64,000 nt of DNA from positions 1 to 64,000 of the forward strand of contig NZ_JAGMUJ010000047.1 of assembly GCF_019049255.1 (NCBI RefSeq). Reading direction: 5' to 3'. Within the stretch, counting starts at the first letter, position 1, and every line of letters starts with the position of its first letter. This DNA is from Streptomyces sp. AC558_RSS880 (GTDB taxonomy: Bacteria > Actinomycetota > Actinomycetes > Streptomycetales > Streptomycetaceae). The notes under the pieces are model-generated. The model searched no databases. It had not been told where the DNA came from and saw nothing but the letters and a program-made list of their open reading frames with translations. The translations under genes and the position numbers were made by a program. This document shows positions 1 through 7,260 of this stretch, in pieces.

Positions 1-90
1 CCTCCCCCAGTGCCTTAAAGGCCTGGGAGGTGCCCCCAGGGCGGCACGGGTGGGCTGGGGGTACCCCCTCTGGGGGAGGCACCCCGCAAG
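1..90. repeat. GC-rich palindromic intergenic repeat, two arms
   Basis: The window opens in a run of CCTCCCCCAG / CTGGGGG / GGTGCCCCC blocks that can fold into hairpins. The 5' 40 bases closely resemble the block at 1572-1607 inside the next gene. Short palindromes of this kind are scattered between Streptomyces genes. No gene is supported between here and the start at 210. The tail of an upstream transcription unit probably lies just outside the window. Confidence 0.6.
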
Positions 91-209
91 CGCCGGGCCG
101 CGCGACCCACCCCCGCCCAGCCCTCACACCGGGCACCCCATAAGCGCCGGCCCGCAGGACCACCCCCGCGCACCGGAAAACCAGTGACCCGTTGCCGGAA
201 GGGCATGAC

Positions 210-3200
210 ATGCTCAGGACCGTGGAGACCAAGTCCGTCAGTCCCGTGTTCGTGGGCCGCAGCACCGAACTCGACACACTGAACACCGCCCTCACCCGCG
301 CCGCCGCCGAGCCCCAGGCACTGCTCATCGGAGGCGAGGCCGGCGTCGGAAAGACCCGCCTCGTCGAGGAGTTCGCCGCCGCGGCCCGCCGCCGCGGCGC
401 GATCGTCGCCCTCGGCGGCTGCGTCGAGATCGGCGCCGACGGACTGCCCTTCGCCCCCTTCTCCACCGCCCTGCGCCAACTCCGCCGCGAACTGCCCGGC
501 CAACTGGCCGCCGCCGCCTCCGGACAGGAGGAGGAACTCGCCCGCCTGCTCCCCGAGATCGGCACCGCCGCCGCCCGCGAGGCCCGCCGCGACGAACAGG
601 GCGTGGCCCGCCTCTTCGAACTCACCGCCCGCCTGCTGGAGCGCGTCGCCGCCGACCGCACCGTCGTCCTCGCCCTGGAGGACCTGCACTGGGCCGACGC
701 CTCCACCCGCCACCTGCTCGCCTACCTGTTCCGCACCCTGCGCACCGGCCGCCTCGTCGTCCTCGCCACCTACCGTTCCGACGACATCCACCGCCGCCAC
801 CCCCTGCGCCCCCTCCTCGCCGAACTCGACCGGCTCCGCACGGTCCAGCGCGTCGAGCTCGGCCGCTTCAACCGCGAGGAGGTGCACCGGCAGATCGCCG
901 GCATCCTCGCCCGCGAACCCGACCCCGACCGCGTCGACGACATCTTCGAACGCTCCGACGGCAACGCCTTCTTCGTCGAGGAACTCGCCGTCGCCGCCGA
1001 CGAGGGCTGCTGCACCGGTCTCACCGACTCCCTGCGCGACCTGCTCCTGGTCCGCGTCGAGGGACTGCCGGAGAGCGCCCAGCGGGTCGCCCGGATCGTC
1101 GCCGAGGGCGGCTCCACCGTCGAGGACCGACTGCTGGCCGCGGTCGCCCGGCTCACCGAGGACGACCTCATCGAGGCCCTGCGGGCCGGCGTCAACGCGA
1201 GCATCCTCGCCCCCGCACCCGACCGCGACGGCTACCGCTTCCGCCACTCCCTGGTCCGCGAGGCCGTCAGCGACGACCTGCTGCCCGGCGAACGCTCCCG
1301 CCTCAACCGCCGCTACGCCGAGGCCCTGGAGGCCGACCCCACCCTCGTCCCCGCCGACGAGCGGGTGACCCGCCTGGCCAGCTACTGGTACCACGCCCAC
1401 GACGCGGCCAAGGCCCTGCCCGCCGTCCTCGACGCCTCCGTCGAAGCCCGCCGGCGCCACGCCTACTCCGAGCAACTGGGCCTGCTGGAAAGGGCGATGG
1501 AGCTGTGGGACACCGTCCCCGACACCGTACGGGCCACCCTGCGCCCCCTCGACTACGCCGAGGTCTACCCTCCTCCCCCACTGCCTGAAGGGCGTGGGGG
1601 CACCTCCAGCGGCTGCGACCCCGGGACGACGCCGCTGCGCTACCTCGACCTGATGGCAGAGGCAGCCGTCGCCGGCCGCCTCTGCGGGGAACGCGAACGC
1701 TCGATGAAGATCACCAAGCGGGCGCTGCGCCTCCTCGACGAGGACCCCGACCCCCTGCGCGCCGCCTGGTTCTGGGTGCAGCGCTCCCGGCTCACCCAGG
1801 CCCTCGCCCGCGGCGACGGCTGGGCCGAACTCGGCACCGCACAGGACCTGGTGCGCGGACTGCCCCCCTCCGAGGTGCACGCCGAGGTCCTCGCCTCCGC
1901 GGCCAGCTGGTCGATGCTGCACGAACCCGGCCCGGAGGCCATGGCCGCCGCCGAACGCGCCGTCGAGTACGCCCGTATGGTCGGCGCCCACGACATCGAG
2001 CTCAACGCCCGGCTCACCCTCGGCGGCCTCATGGTCGACGCCGGTGACATCGAGTCCGGGCTCGCCGAGATGTACGAGGTCAAGGACCGGGCGACCGAAC
2101 TGGGCGTGGACATGGTGGTGGCCCGCGCCCATGTCAACCTCCCGTCCGTCCTCGAAGGCGTCGGCCGCTCCCAGGAGGCCGCGGACCTCCTCCAGGAGGG
2201 TGTCCACGTCACCCGCAGGCTCGGGCTGCTGGACTCCGAGAGCTGGGTGTGGGGCAACCTCGCCGAGTCCCTCCACTCCCTCGGCCGCTGGGACGAGGCC
2301 GCCCGCGCCGCGGCCGACGCCCGGCGTCTCGAACAGAGCGCCAAGCAGCGTGCCGGGGGCTCGATGCGCCTGGCGTATCTCGCGTACGACCGGGGGGACA
2401 CGGCCACGGCGGCCCGCCGGCTCGCCGACGCCCGCACCGTCTTCGGCACCCACGACCCGATGCCGCAGTACGCCCTCCCCATGAAGCGGGTCGCCATCGG
2501 CATCGCCGCCGCCGAGAGCCGCCTGGCCGACGTCCGTGCCGAACTGCTCGCCGTGCTCGACGCCGGACTCCCACCCGGCACCCAGCGCTACGGCTGGCCC
2601 CTGCTGCTCGCCGCCACGACCGCCGAGGCGGACGCCCACGGTGACCCGGCGACCGAGCCGGGCCGCCCGGAGATCCTGGAACGGATCCGCAGGGCGGCCA
2701 AGAACCTGGCGACCGGAGTGCCCGTGTGGCAGGCCTACGACCAGTGGCTGCGTGCCGAGTTGCTGCGCGCCGAGGCCAGGTTCGAACCGGACGAGTGGTC
2801 CGCGGCCGTCGAGGCGGTGGAGCCACTGGGGCGGCCCTACGACCTCGCACGCGTCCGGCTCCGGCTCGCCGAGGCGCTGCTCGCCACCGGAGCGGGCGAC
2901 GACGAGCGTGCCCGCGCCACGGAACTGCTGCGGCTGGTCGACGCCGTCGCCGGCCACCTCGGCGCCGAACCGCTGGCCCGCTCCGCCGCCCTGCTGGCGC
3001 AGCGCGCACGCCTCGCGCTGACCCCCGCCGTCCGGGATGCGGCTCCCGGGCCCGCCGATCCGGCCGAGGCGCTCGGACTCACCAGCCGGGAGCGCGACGT
3101 GCTGCGCCTGGTGGCCGCCGGCCACACCAACCGCCGTATCGCCGGGGAACTGTTCATCTCCCCGAAGACGGCCAGCGTCCACGTCTCCAACATCCTCGCC

Positions 3201-3299
3201 AAACTGGGCGTCTCCGGACGGGGCGAGGCGGCGGCGGTGGCGCACCGGCTCGCTCTGTTCGCGGCGGAGACGGATGAGCGGCTGGCGGCGGGACAATAG
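210..3299 (+). CDS. LAL-family LuxR transcriptional regulator with AAA ATPase domain
   Basis: A 1029-residue cytoplasmic regulator of the large ATP-binding LuxR type. Near the N-terminus is a Walker A loop (GGEAGVGKTR, about residues 41-50). A Walker B-like LALEDLHWAD follows near residue 155. The middle is helical and TPR-like. The C-terminal 60 residues are a LuxR helix-turn-helix (TSRERDVLRLVAAGHTNRRI). The ATG at 210 is preferred over an in-frame TTG at 192 because GGAAGGG lies 6 nt upstream of it. Residues about 455-466 (PPPPLPEGRGGT) are encoded by a copy of a dispersed palindromic repeat, so the protein carries a small foreign insert between TPR-like helices. The target genes and effector cannot be read from sequence. 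Confidence 0.9.
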   Translation: MLRTVETKSVSPVFVGRSTELDTLNTALTRAAAEPQALLIGGEAGVGKTRLVEEFAAAARRRGAIVALGGCVEIGADGLPFAPFSTALRQLRRELPGQLAAAASGQEEELARLLPEIGTAAAREARRDEQGVARLFELTARLLERVAADRTVVLALEDLHWADASTRHLLAYLFRTLRTGRLVVLATYRSDDIHRRHPLRPLLAELDRLRTVQRVELGRFNREEVHRQIAGILAREPDPDRVDDIFERSDGNAFFVEELAVAADEGCCTGLTDSLRDLLLVRVEGLPESAQRVARIVAEGGSTVEDRLLAAVARLTEDDLIEALRAGVNASILAPAPDRDGYRFRHSLVREAVSDDLLPGERSRLNRRYAEALEADPTLVPADERVTRLASYWYHAHDAAKALPAVLDASVEARRRHAYSEQLGLLERAMELWDTVPDTVRATLRPLDYAEVYPPPPLPEGRGGTSSGCDPGTTPLRYLDLMAEAAVAGRLCGERERSMKITKRALRLLDEDPDPLRAAWFWVQRSRLTQALARGDGWAELGTAQDLVRGLPPSEVHAEVLASAASWSMLHEPGPEAMAAAERAVEYARMVGAHDIELNARLTLGGLMVDAGDIESGLAEMYEVKDRATELGVDMVVARAHVNLPSVLEGVGRSQEAADLLQEGVHVTRRLGLLDSESWVWGNLAESLHSLGRWDEAARAAADARRLEQSAKQRAGGSMRLAYLAYDRGDTATAARRLADARTVFGTHDPMPQYALPMKRVAIGIAAAESRLADVRAELLAVLDAGLPPGTQRYGWPLLLAATTAEADAHGDPATEPGRPEILERIRRAAKNLATGVPVWQAYDQWLRAELLRAEARFEPDEWSAAVEAVEPLGRPYDLARVRLRLAEALLATGAGDDERARATELLRLVDAVAGHLGAEPLARSAALLAQRARLALTPAVRDAAPGPADPAEALGLTSRERDVLRLVAAGHTNRRIAGELFISPKTASVHVSNILAKLGVSGRGEAAAVAHRLALFAAETDERLAAGQ
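1572..1607. repeat. Palindromic repeat copy inside the LAL regulator gene
   Basis: This 36-bp block (CCTCCCCCACTGCCTGAAGG, then a GTGGGGG arm and CACCTCC) matches the repeat at positions 1-40 in sequence and layout. It sits in frame in the coding region and adds about 12 Pro/Gly-rich residues without a stop. It is a dispersed intergenic-type repeat captured within an open reading frame. Confidence 0.65.
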
Positions 3300-3333
3300 G
3301 TGGACGACCCGGTCGCCCTTGGGAAGGGGAGCG

Positions 3334-3534
3334 ATGTTCAACGCCTTCGAGGAACTGTTCGCCCCTGGCCGTAAGCACACCCGCGACGAGCAGAACCGCC
3401 TGGAACTGACCCGGGAGGACGTCGGTGACGCCGACCCCGGACGCGGACCGATAGACCTCGCCTCCGGAAAGGTCACCGTACGCCGGTCGACGGCGCCGGA
3501 GGAGGAGCCCGAGGAGGAGCCCGAGACGGACTGA
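3334..3534 (+). CDS. DUF6191-type small acidic protein
   Basis: A 66-residue protein starting MFNAFEELFAPGRKHT and ending in a Glu/Pro-rich tail. The centre, GDADPGRGPIDLASGKVTVR, is typical of the short Streptomyces family DUF6191, as I recall it. The start is fixed by a strong GGGAAGGGGA box 3-12 nt upstream. It lies 34 nt behind the LAL regulator and may be co-transcribed with it. No membrane segment or catalytic motif is visible, and the function is unknown. Confidence 0.75.
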   Translation: MFNAFEELFAPGRKHTRDEQNRLELTREDVGDADPGRGPIDLASGKVTVRRSTAPEEEPEEEPETD

Positions 3535-3538
3535 GCGA

Positions 3539-4708
3539 CTAGCTCACCTCCAGCTCCAGGATCCGGTCGTCCCCCTCCTTCGGATTGCCACGCCCGTCCG
3601 TATTGCTGGTGACCAGCCACAGCTTGTTGCCGCCCGACGCCGCCACCGTGCGCAGCCGGCCGTACTCGCCCTCCAGGAAGGCCTGCGGGGCCGCCGACGC
3701 CTCCGTGCCCTTCAGCGGGATGCGCCACAGCCGCTCGCCGCGCAGGCCCGCCATCCAGACCGAGCCCTCGGCGTGCGCGATGCCGCTGGGGGAGGCCTCG
3801 TCGGTGCTCCACTGGTCGACCGGGTCGTGGAAGCCGCCGTCGTCCGACTCGCCCTCCGCCTCCGGCCAGCCGTAGTTGTCGCCCGGCCTGATCGCGTTCA
3901 GCTCGTCCCAGGTGTTCTGGCCGAACTCCGCGGCGAACAGCCGCTGCTTGCCGTCCCACGCCAGGCCCTGCACATTGCGGTGGCCGTACGAGTAGACCGC
4001 GGAGTCGGGGAACGGATTGCCCGGGGCCGGCTCGCCCTCCGGGGTCAGCCGCAGGATCTTGCCGCCCAGGGACTCCTTGTCCTGGGACAGCCCCGTGTCA
4101 CCGCTCTCGCCCGTGCCCGCGTACAGCATCCTGTCCGGGCCGAAGGCGATCCGCCCGCCGTTGTGGACCTCGCCCTTGGGGATGCCCCGGAAGACGGTGT
4201 CCGGCGCTCCCAGCTGCTCACCGGCCGGTTTCCCCTCGTCGTAGATCATGCGGACGATGCGGTTGTCGGAGGCCGAGGTGAAGTACGCGTAGATCATGTG
4301 GTCCGAGGCGTACGCGGGGGAGAGGGCGATGCCGAGCAGGCCGCCCTCGCCGGACGGTGACACCCCGGGCACCTCGCCCAGCTCGGTCTTCTCGCCGGTC
4401 TTCCCGTCGACCCGGGTGATCGTCGCCTCGTCCCGGGAGGAGACCAGCAGGTCGCCGTCGGCCAGCGGGGCCAGGCCCCAGGGGGAGCTCAGGCCCGTGG
4501 TCACCGTGCGGACCACCTTCACCGAGCCCTTCGCGGGCGGTGTCTCCTCCGCGCTCCCCTCCGGCGACGAGGACGGCGACGTCGCCGCCGTACCGGTCGG
4601 GGAGGCGCTGCCGTCTCCGCCCGGCGGTCCTCCGTCGTCGGAGGAGCAGCCGGCGGTCAGCAGGAGCGCGGCGGCGGCCAGTACGGCCGTCACGGCTCGT
4701 CGTTGCAC
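3539..4708 (-). CDS. PQQ-dependent sugar dehydrogenase-like lipoprotein
   Basis: A 389-residue exported lipoprotein. The N-terminus has a basic start, a hydrophobic core and the lipobox LTAGC followed by a Gly/Ser/Pro-rich linker. The rest reads as the six-bladed propeller of glucose/sorbosone dehydrogenases: SSPWGLAPLADGDLLVSSRD, a GGLLGIALSP blade, and HNGGRIAFGPD then YGHRNVQGLAWD. It probably oxidises a sugar or aldose at the cell surface; the substrate is unknown. A GTG start at 4708 is chosen because GAAGGGA stands 7 nt upstream and the signal peptide then has normal length. The gene converges with the DUF6191 gene, with only 4 bp between stops. Confidence 0.85.
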   Translation of the reverse strand: MQRRAVTAVLAAAALLLTAGCSSDDGGPPGGDGSASPTGTAATSPSSSPEGSAEETPPAKGSVKVVRTVTTGLSSPWGLAPLADGDLLVSSRDEATITRVDGKTGEKTELGEVPGVSPSGEGGLLGIALSPAYASDHMIYAYFTSASDNRIVRMIYDEGKPAGEQLGAPDTVFRGIPKGEVHNGGRIAFGPDRMLYAGTGESGDTGLSQDKESLGGKILRLTPEGEPAPGNPFPDSAVYSYGHRNVQGLAWDGKQRLFAAEFGQNTWDELNAIRPGDNYGWPEAEGESDDGGFHDPVDQWSTDEASPSGIAHAEGSVWMAGLRGERLWRIPLKGTEASAAPQAFLEGEYGRLRTVAASGGNKLWLVTSNTDGRGNPKEGDDRILELEVS

Positions 4709-4819
4709 GATCTCGTCCCTTCGACGCGGCGGGGTCCTACCTGTCATACACCGCTCGTGCTCCCGAAGTTCCCGATCGCGGACCCCCGAACCGCGAGATC
4801 GCCGCCGCCGGTCCGCCGT

Positions 4820-5818
4820 TCAGTCCCACGACCCCTGTGCCGCGGGCAGTTCCGCGATCTCCACGAGGTCGCGCTCCGTCAGGCGCAGGTCCACCGCGGC
4901 CGCGTTCTCCGCGACCCACCGCTCCCGCTTGGCGCCGGGGACCGGGATCACCTGGCGGCCCCGGCTCAGCACCCAGGCCAGCGCCACCTGCGCCGGGGTG
5001 ACGTGCTCGCCGTGCCGGCGGGCGACGCGGCGCAGGCCGGCCACGATCGGCTGGTTCGCGGCCATCATCTCGGCCGTGAAGCGGGGGTGCCGGGCGCGCA
5101 GGTCGTCCGCCTCGAAGCCCACGCCGGGCGTCAGCGTCCCGGTCAGGAAGCCGTTGCCCAGCGGCATCGCCGCCAGGAAACCGATTCCCCGCGACGCGCA
5201 CCACGGCAGCAGTGCCCGGAGCGCCTCCGGCGACCACACCGACAGCTCCGCCTCCACCGCGCTCACCGGGAAGACCTGCTGCACCCGCTCCAGCTGCCGG
5301 ATCGTCGTGTCGTGCAGCCGCGCCCCCGGCCGCCGCGCCGAGCGGGCCCCCACCGCGCACAGCCCCAGCGCCCGTACCTTGCCCGCCCGCACGAGCTCGG
5401 CCATCGCACCCCAGGTCTCCTCGACCGGGACCTCCGGGTCGGCGCGGTGCAGCTGGTAGAGGTCGATGACGTCGGTCTGGAGCCGGCGCAGCGACGCGTC
5501 GCAGGCCCTTCTCACGTATCCGGGGCGGCCGTTGGCCACGATGTGCTGATCACCCACCAGCAGCCCGACCTTCGTGGACACGAAGGCGTCGGAGCGCCGC
5601 TCCTTCAACACCCGCCCGAGCAGCAGTTCGTTGGTGAACGGGCCGTACATGTCGGCGGTGTCGAGGAGCGTCGAGCCCGCGTCCAGCGCCCGGTGCACCG
5701 CCCTGAGCGACTCCTCGCCGCGCTGCCGGGACGTGCTGTAGGCCCAGCTCATCGGCATGCACCCGAGTCCGACGGCCCCCACCGCGAGCGCCCCCGCGCC
5801 GATCGTCCTGCGCTCCAC
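4820..5818 (-). CDS. Aldo/keto reductase
   Basis: A 332-residue NADP-dependent oxidoreductase of the aldo/keto reductase superfamily. The catalytic tetrad can be read: Asp53 and Tyr58 (DTADMYG), Lys83 (STKVG) and His124 (YQLHRAD). The C-terminal cofactor-binding part includes IPVPGAKR. Length and motif order are normal for the family. Substrates are usually small carbonyl compounds and cannot be specified here. It stands alone, divergent from the hydroxyacid dehydrogenase at 5894. Confidence 0.92.
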   Translation of the reverse strand: MERRTIGAGALAVGAVGLGCMPMSWAYSTSRQRGEESLRAVHRALDAGSTLLDTADMYGPFTNELLLGRVLKERRSDAFVSTKVGLLVGDQHIVANGRPGYVRRACDASLRRLQTDVIDLYQLHRADPEVPVEETWGAMAELVRAGKVRALGLCAVGARSARRPGARLHDTTIRQLERVQQVFPVSAVEAELSVWSPEALRALLPWCASRGIGFLAAMPLGNGFLTGTLTPGVGFEADDLRARHPRFTAEMMAANQPIVAGLRRVARRHGEHVTPAQVALAWVLSRGRQVIPVPGAKRERWVAENAAAVDLRLTERDLVEIAELPAAQGSWD

Positions 5819-5893
5819 CTGGTCGTGACCCTCCCTCTCCGGCCCCCCAACCTAACCTCTGCGCCCCCGGGCTCCTGAACTAGCCTCCGGACC

Positions 5894-6847
5894 ATGACTG
5901 CTGCTGACGTATGGCTTCCCATTCCGCCGGACGAGATCGAGGGCCTTCCCGAGGGGCCGCACTACCGTTTCTGGGACGGCGCCGAGGAGTTCCCCGCCGA
6001 CCCGGCCGACTGCGCCTTCTACGTCGTGCCCTACATGAAGCCCGCCGAGATCGGTGTGCGCCCGATGCCGCTGATGCGCTCCGTCCGCGTCGTGCAGACC
6101 CTGTCGGCCGGCACCGACCACGTGGAGCCCGGCCTGAAGGGCCTGCCCGCCGGCGTACGGCTGTGCAACGCGCGCGGTGTGCACGAGGCCAGCACCGCCG
6201 AGCTCACGCTCGCGCTGATCCTGGCCTCCCTGCGCGGCATCCCCGATTTCGTGCGGGCGCAGGACAAGGGGGAGTGGCGCGGCGGGTTCCGGCCCGCGCT
6301 CGCCGACAAGAACGTGCTCATCGTGGGGTACGGCTCGATCGGCGCGGCCATCGAGGACCGGCTCGTTCCGTTCGAGCTCGCGCGGGTGGCGCGCGTCGCG
6401 CGCTCCGCACGCACCACGGAGCGCGGGCCGGTGCACCCGCTCACCGAACTGCCCGCCCTGCTCCCGGAGGCGGACGTCGTCGTCCTGTCCACGCCGCTGA
6501 CCGAGGCCACCCGGCACCTCGCGGACGCCGCGTTCCTGGCCCGGATGAAGGACGGCGCCCTGCTGGTGAACGTGGCCCGCGGCGGCGTCGTCGACACCAA
6601 GGCGCTGCTCACCGAGGTGGAGAGCGGCCGCATCACCGCGGCCCTCGACGTCACCGATCCCGAACCGCTGCCCTCGGAACATCCCCTGTGGCGGGCGCCG
6701 GGCGTCCTCATCAGCCCGCACGTCGGCGGACCCACCTCCGCCTTCCGGCCGCGCGCCGAGCGGTTGCTGGTCGATCAGTTGCGCCGTTATCTGAACCAGG
6801 AGGAGCTCGGCAACGTGATCCTGGTGACGGGAGCGGAAGCCCCGTAG
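5894..6847 (+). CDS. D-isomer-specific 2-hydroxyacid dehydrogenase
   Basis: A 317-residue NAD-dependent dehydrogenase. The Rossmann motif is GYGSIG at about residues 145-150. The catalytic triad is Arg229 (NVARGG), Glu257 (DPEPLP) and His276 (SPHVGG), in the usual order. It lacks the extra ACT or regulatory domains found in the window's SerA, so it is a general 2-ketoacid reductase or glyoxylate/hydroxypyruvate-type enzyme. It appears monocistronic, with a hairpin just downstream. Confidence 0.9.
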   Translation: MTAADVWLPIPPDEIEGLPEGPHYRFWDGAEEFPADPADCAFYVVPYMKPAEIGVRPMPLMRSVRVVQTLSAGTDHVEPGLKGLPAGVRLCNARGVHEASTAELTLALILASLRGIPDFVRAQDKGEWRGGFRPALADKNVLIVGYGSIGAAIEDRLVPFELARVARVARSARTTERGPVHPLTELPALLPEADVVVLSTPLTEATRHLADAAFLARMKDGALLVNVARGGVVDTKALLTEVESGRITAALDVTDPEPLPSEHPLWRAPGVLISPHVGGPTSAFRPRAERLLVDQLRRYLNQEELGNVILVTGAEAP

Positions 6848-6857
6848 TCCGCTTCGG

Positions 6858-6891
6858 GTACCGTCCGCGTTTCTCCGGGCGCGGTGGGTAC
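6858..6891 (+). terminator. Hairpin after the 2-hydroxyacid dehydrogenase
   Basis: GTACC-gt-CCGCG pairs with CGCGG-tg-GGTAC across a 10-nt loop, 10 nt after the stop codon. There is no T-run, as is common for Streptomyces terminators. Confidence 0.5.
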
Positions 6892-7260
6892 TCATATATC
6901 AGTTGATCGTTACGGAGCGTAGAGAACCTATGTCCCTGAGTGACGATACTGGTGTATCGTCCCGACAGGGGCCGCGCCGCTGACCAACGGCGCGGGGGCA
7001 GGACACTGCGGACAGTGAGGGGGGCGACGGACGATGCACGGCCCATGGACGAGCGATCCGACGCGGCGGAGCCGTCGGCGACGACCGTTGCGCACGGCCG
7101 CGCGCAGCCGCGGTCACCACAGCGGCCACCGCACCCGGCACAGCGGCCCTCACGACGGTCCCGGCCGTCACCACCCCGGGCGCGGCAGCCGCCGCGGGCG
7201 TGCCCACCCGGTGCACCAGGGACCGAAGGGCCCGGGAGCGGAGCGGACCGGGAGGTGCCG
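6892..7260. other. Non-coding region upstream of the GGDEF/EAL gene
   Basis: This 369-bp stretch holds the upstream region of the diguanylate cyclase gene. The first 70 bases are unusually AT-rich and likely hold the promoter. A perfect inverted repeat (ACGATAC, 4-nt loop, GTATCGT) lies at 6943-6960. A possible 17-codon ORF begins at ATG 6930 but has only a weak, distant ribosome site. From about 7020 the reading frame is open upstream of 7261 but low in recognisable features. I see no supported gene here. Confidence 0.5.

Noticed and set aside
15..3959. A 1314-codon reading frame on the minus strand across the LAL regulator
   Set aside because: It is a shadow of the GC-rich plus-strand gene and has no recognisable domain, while the plus frame has Walker and LuxR motifs.
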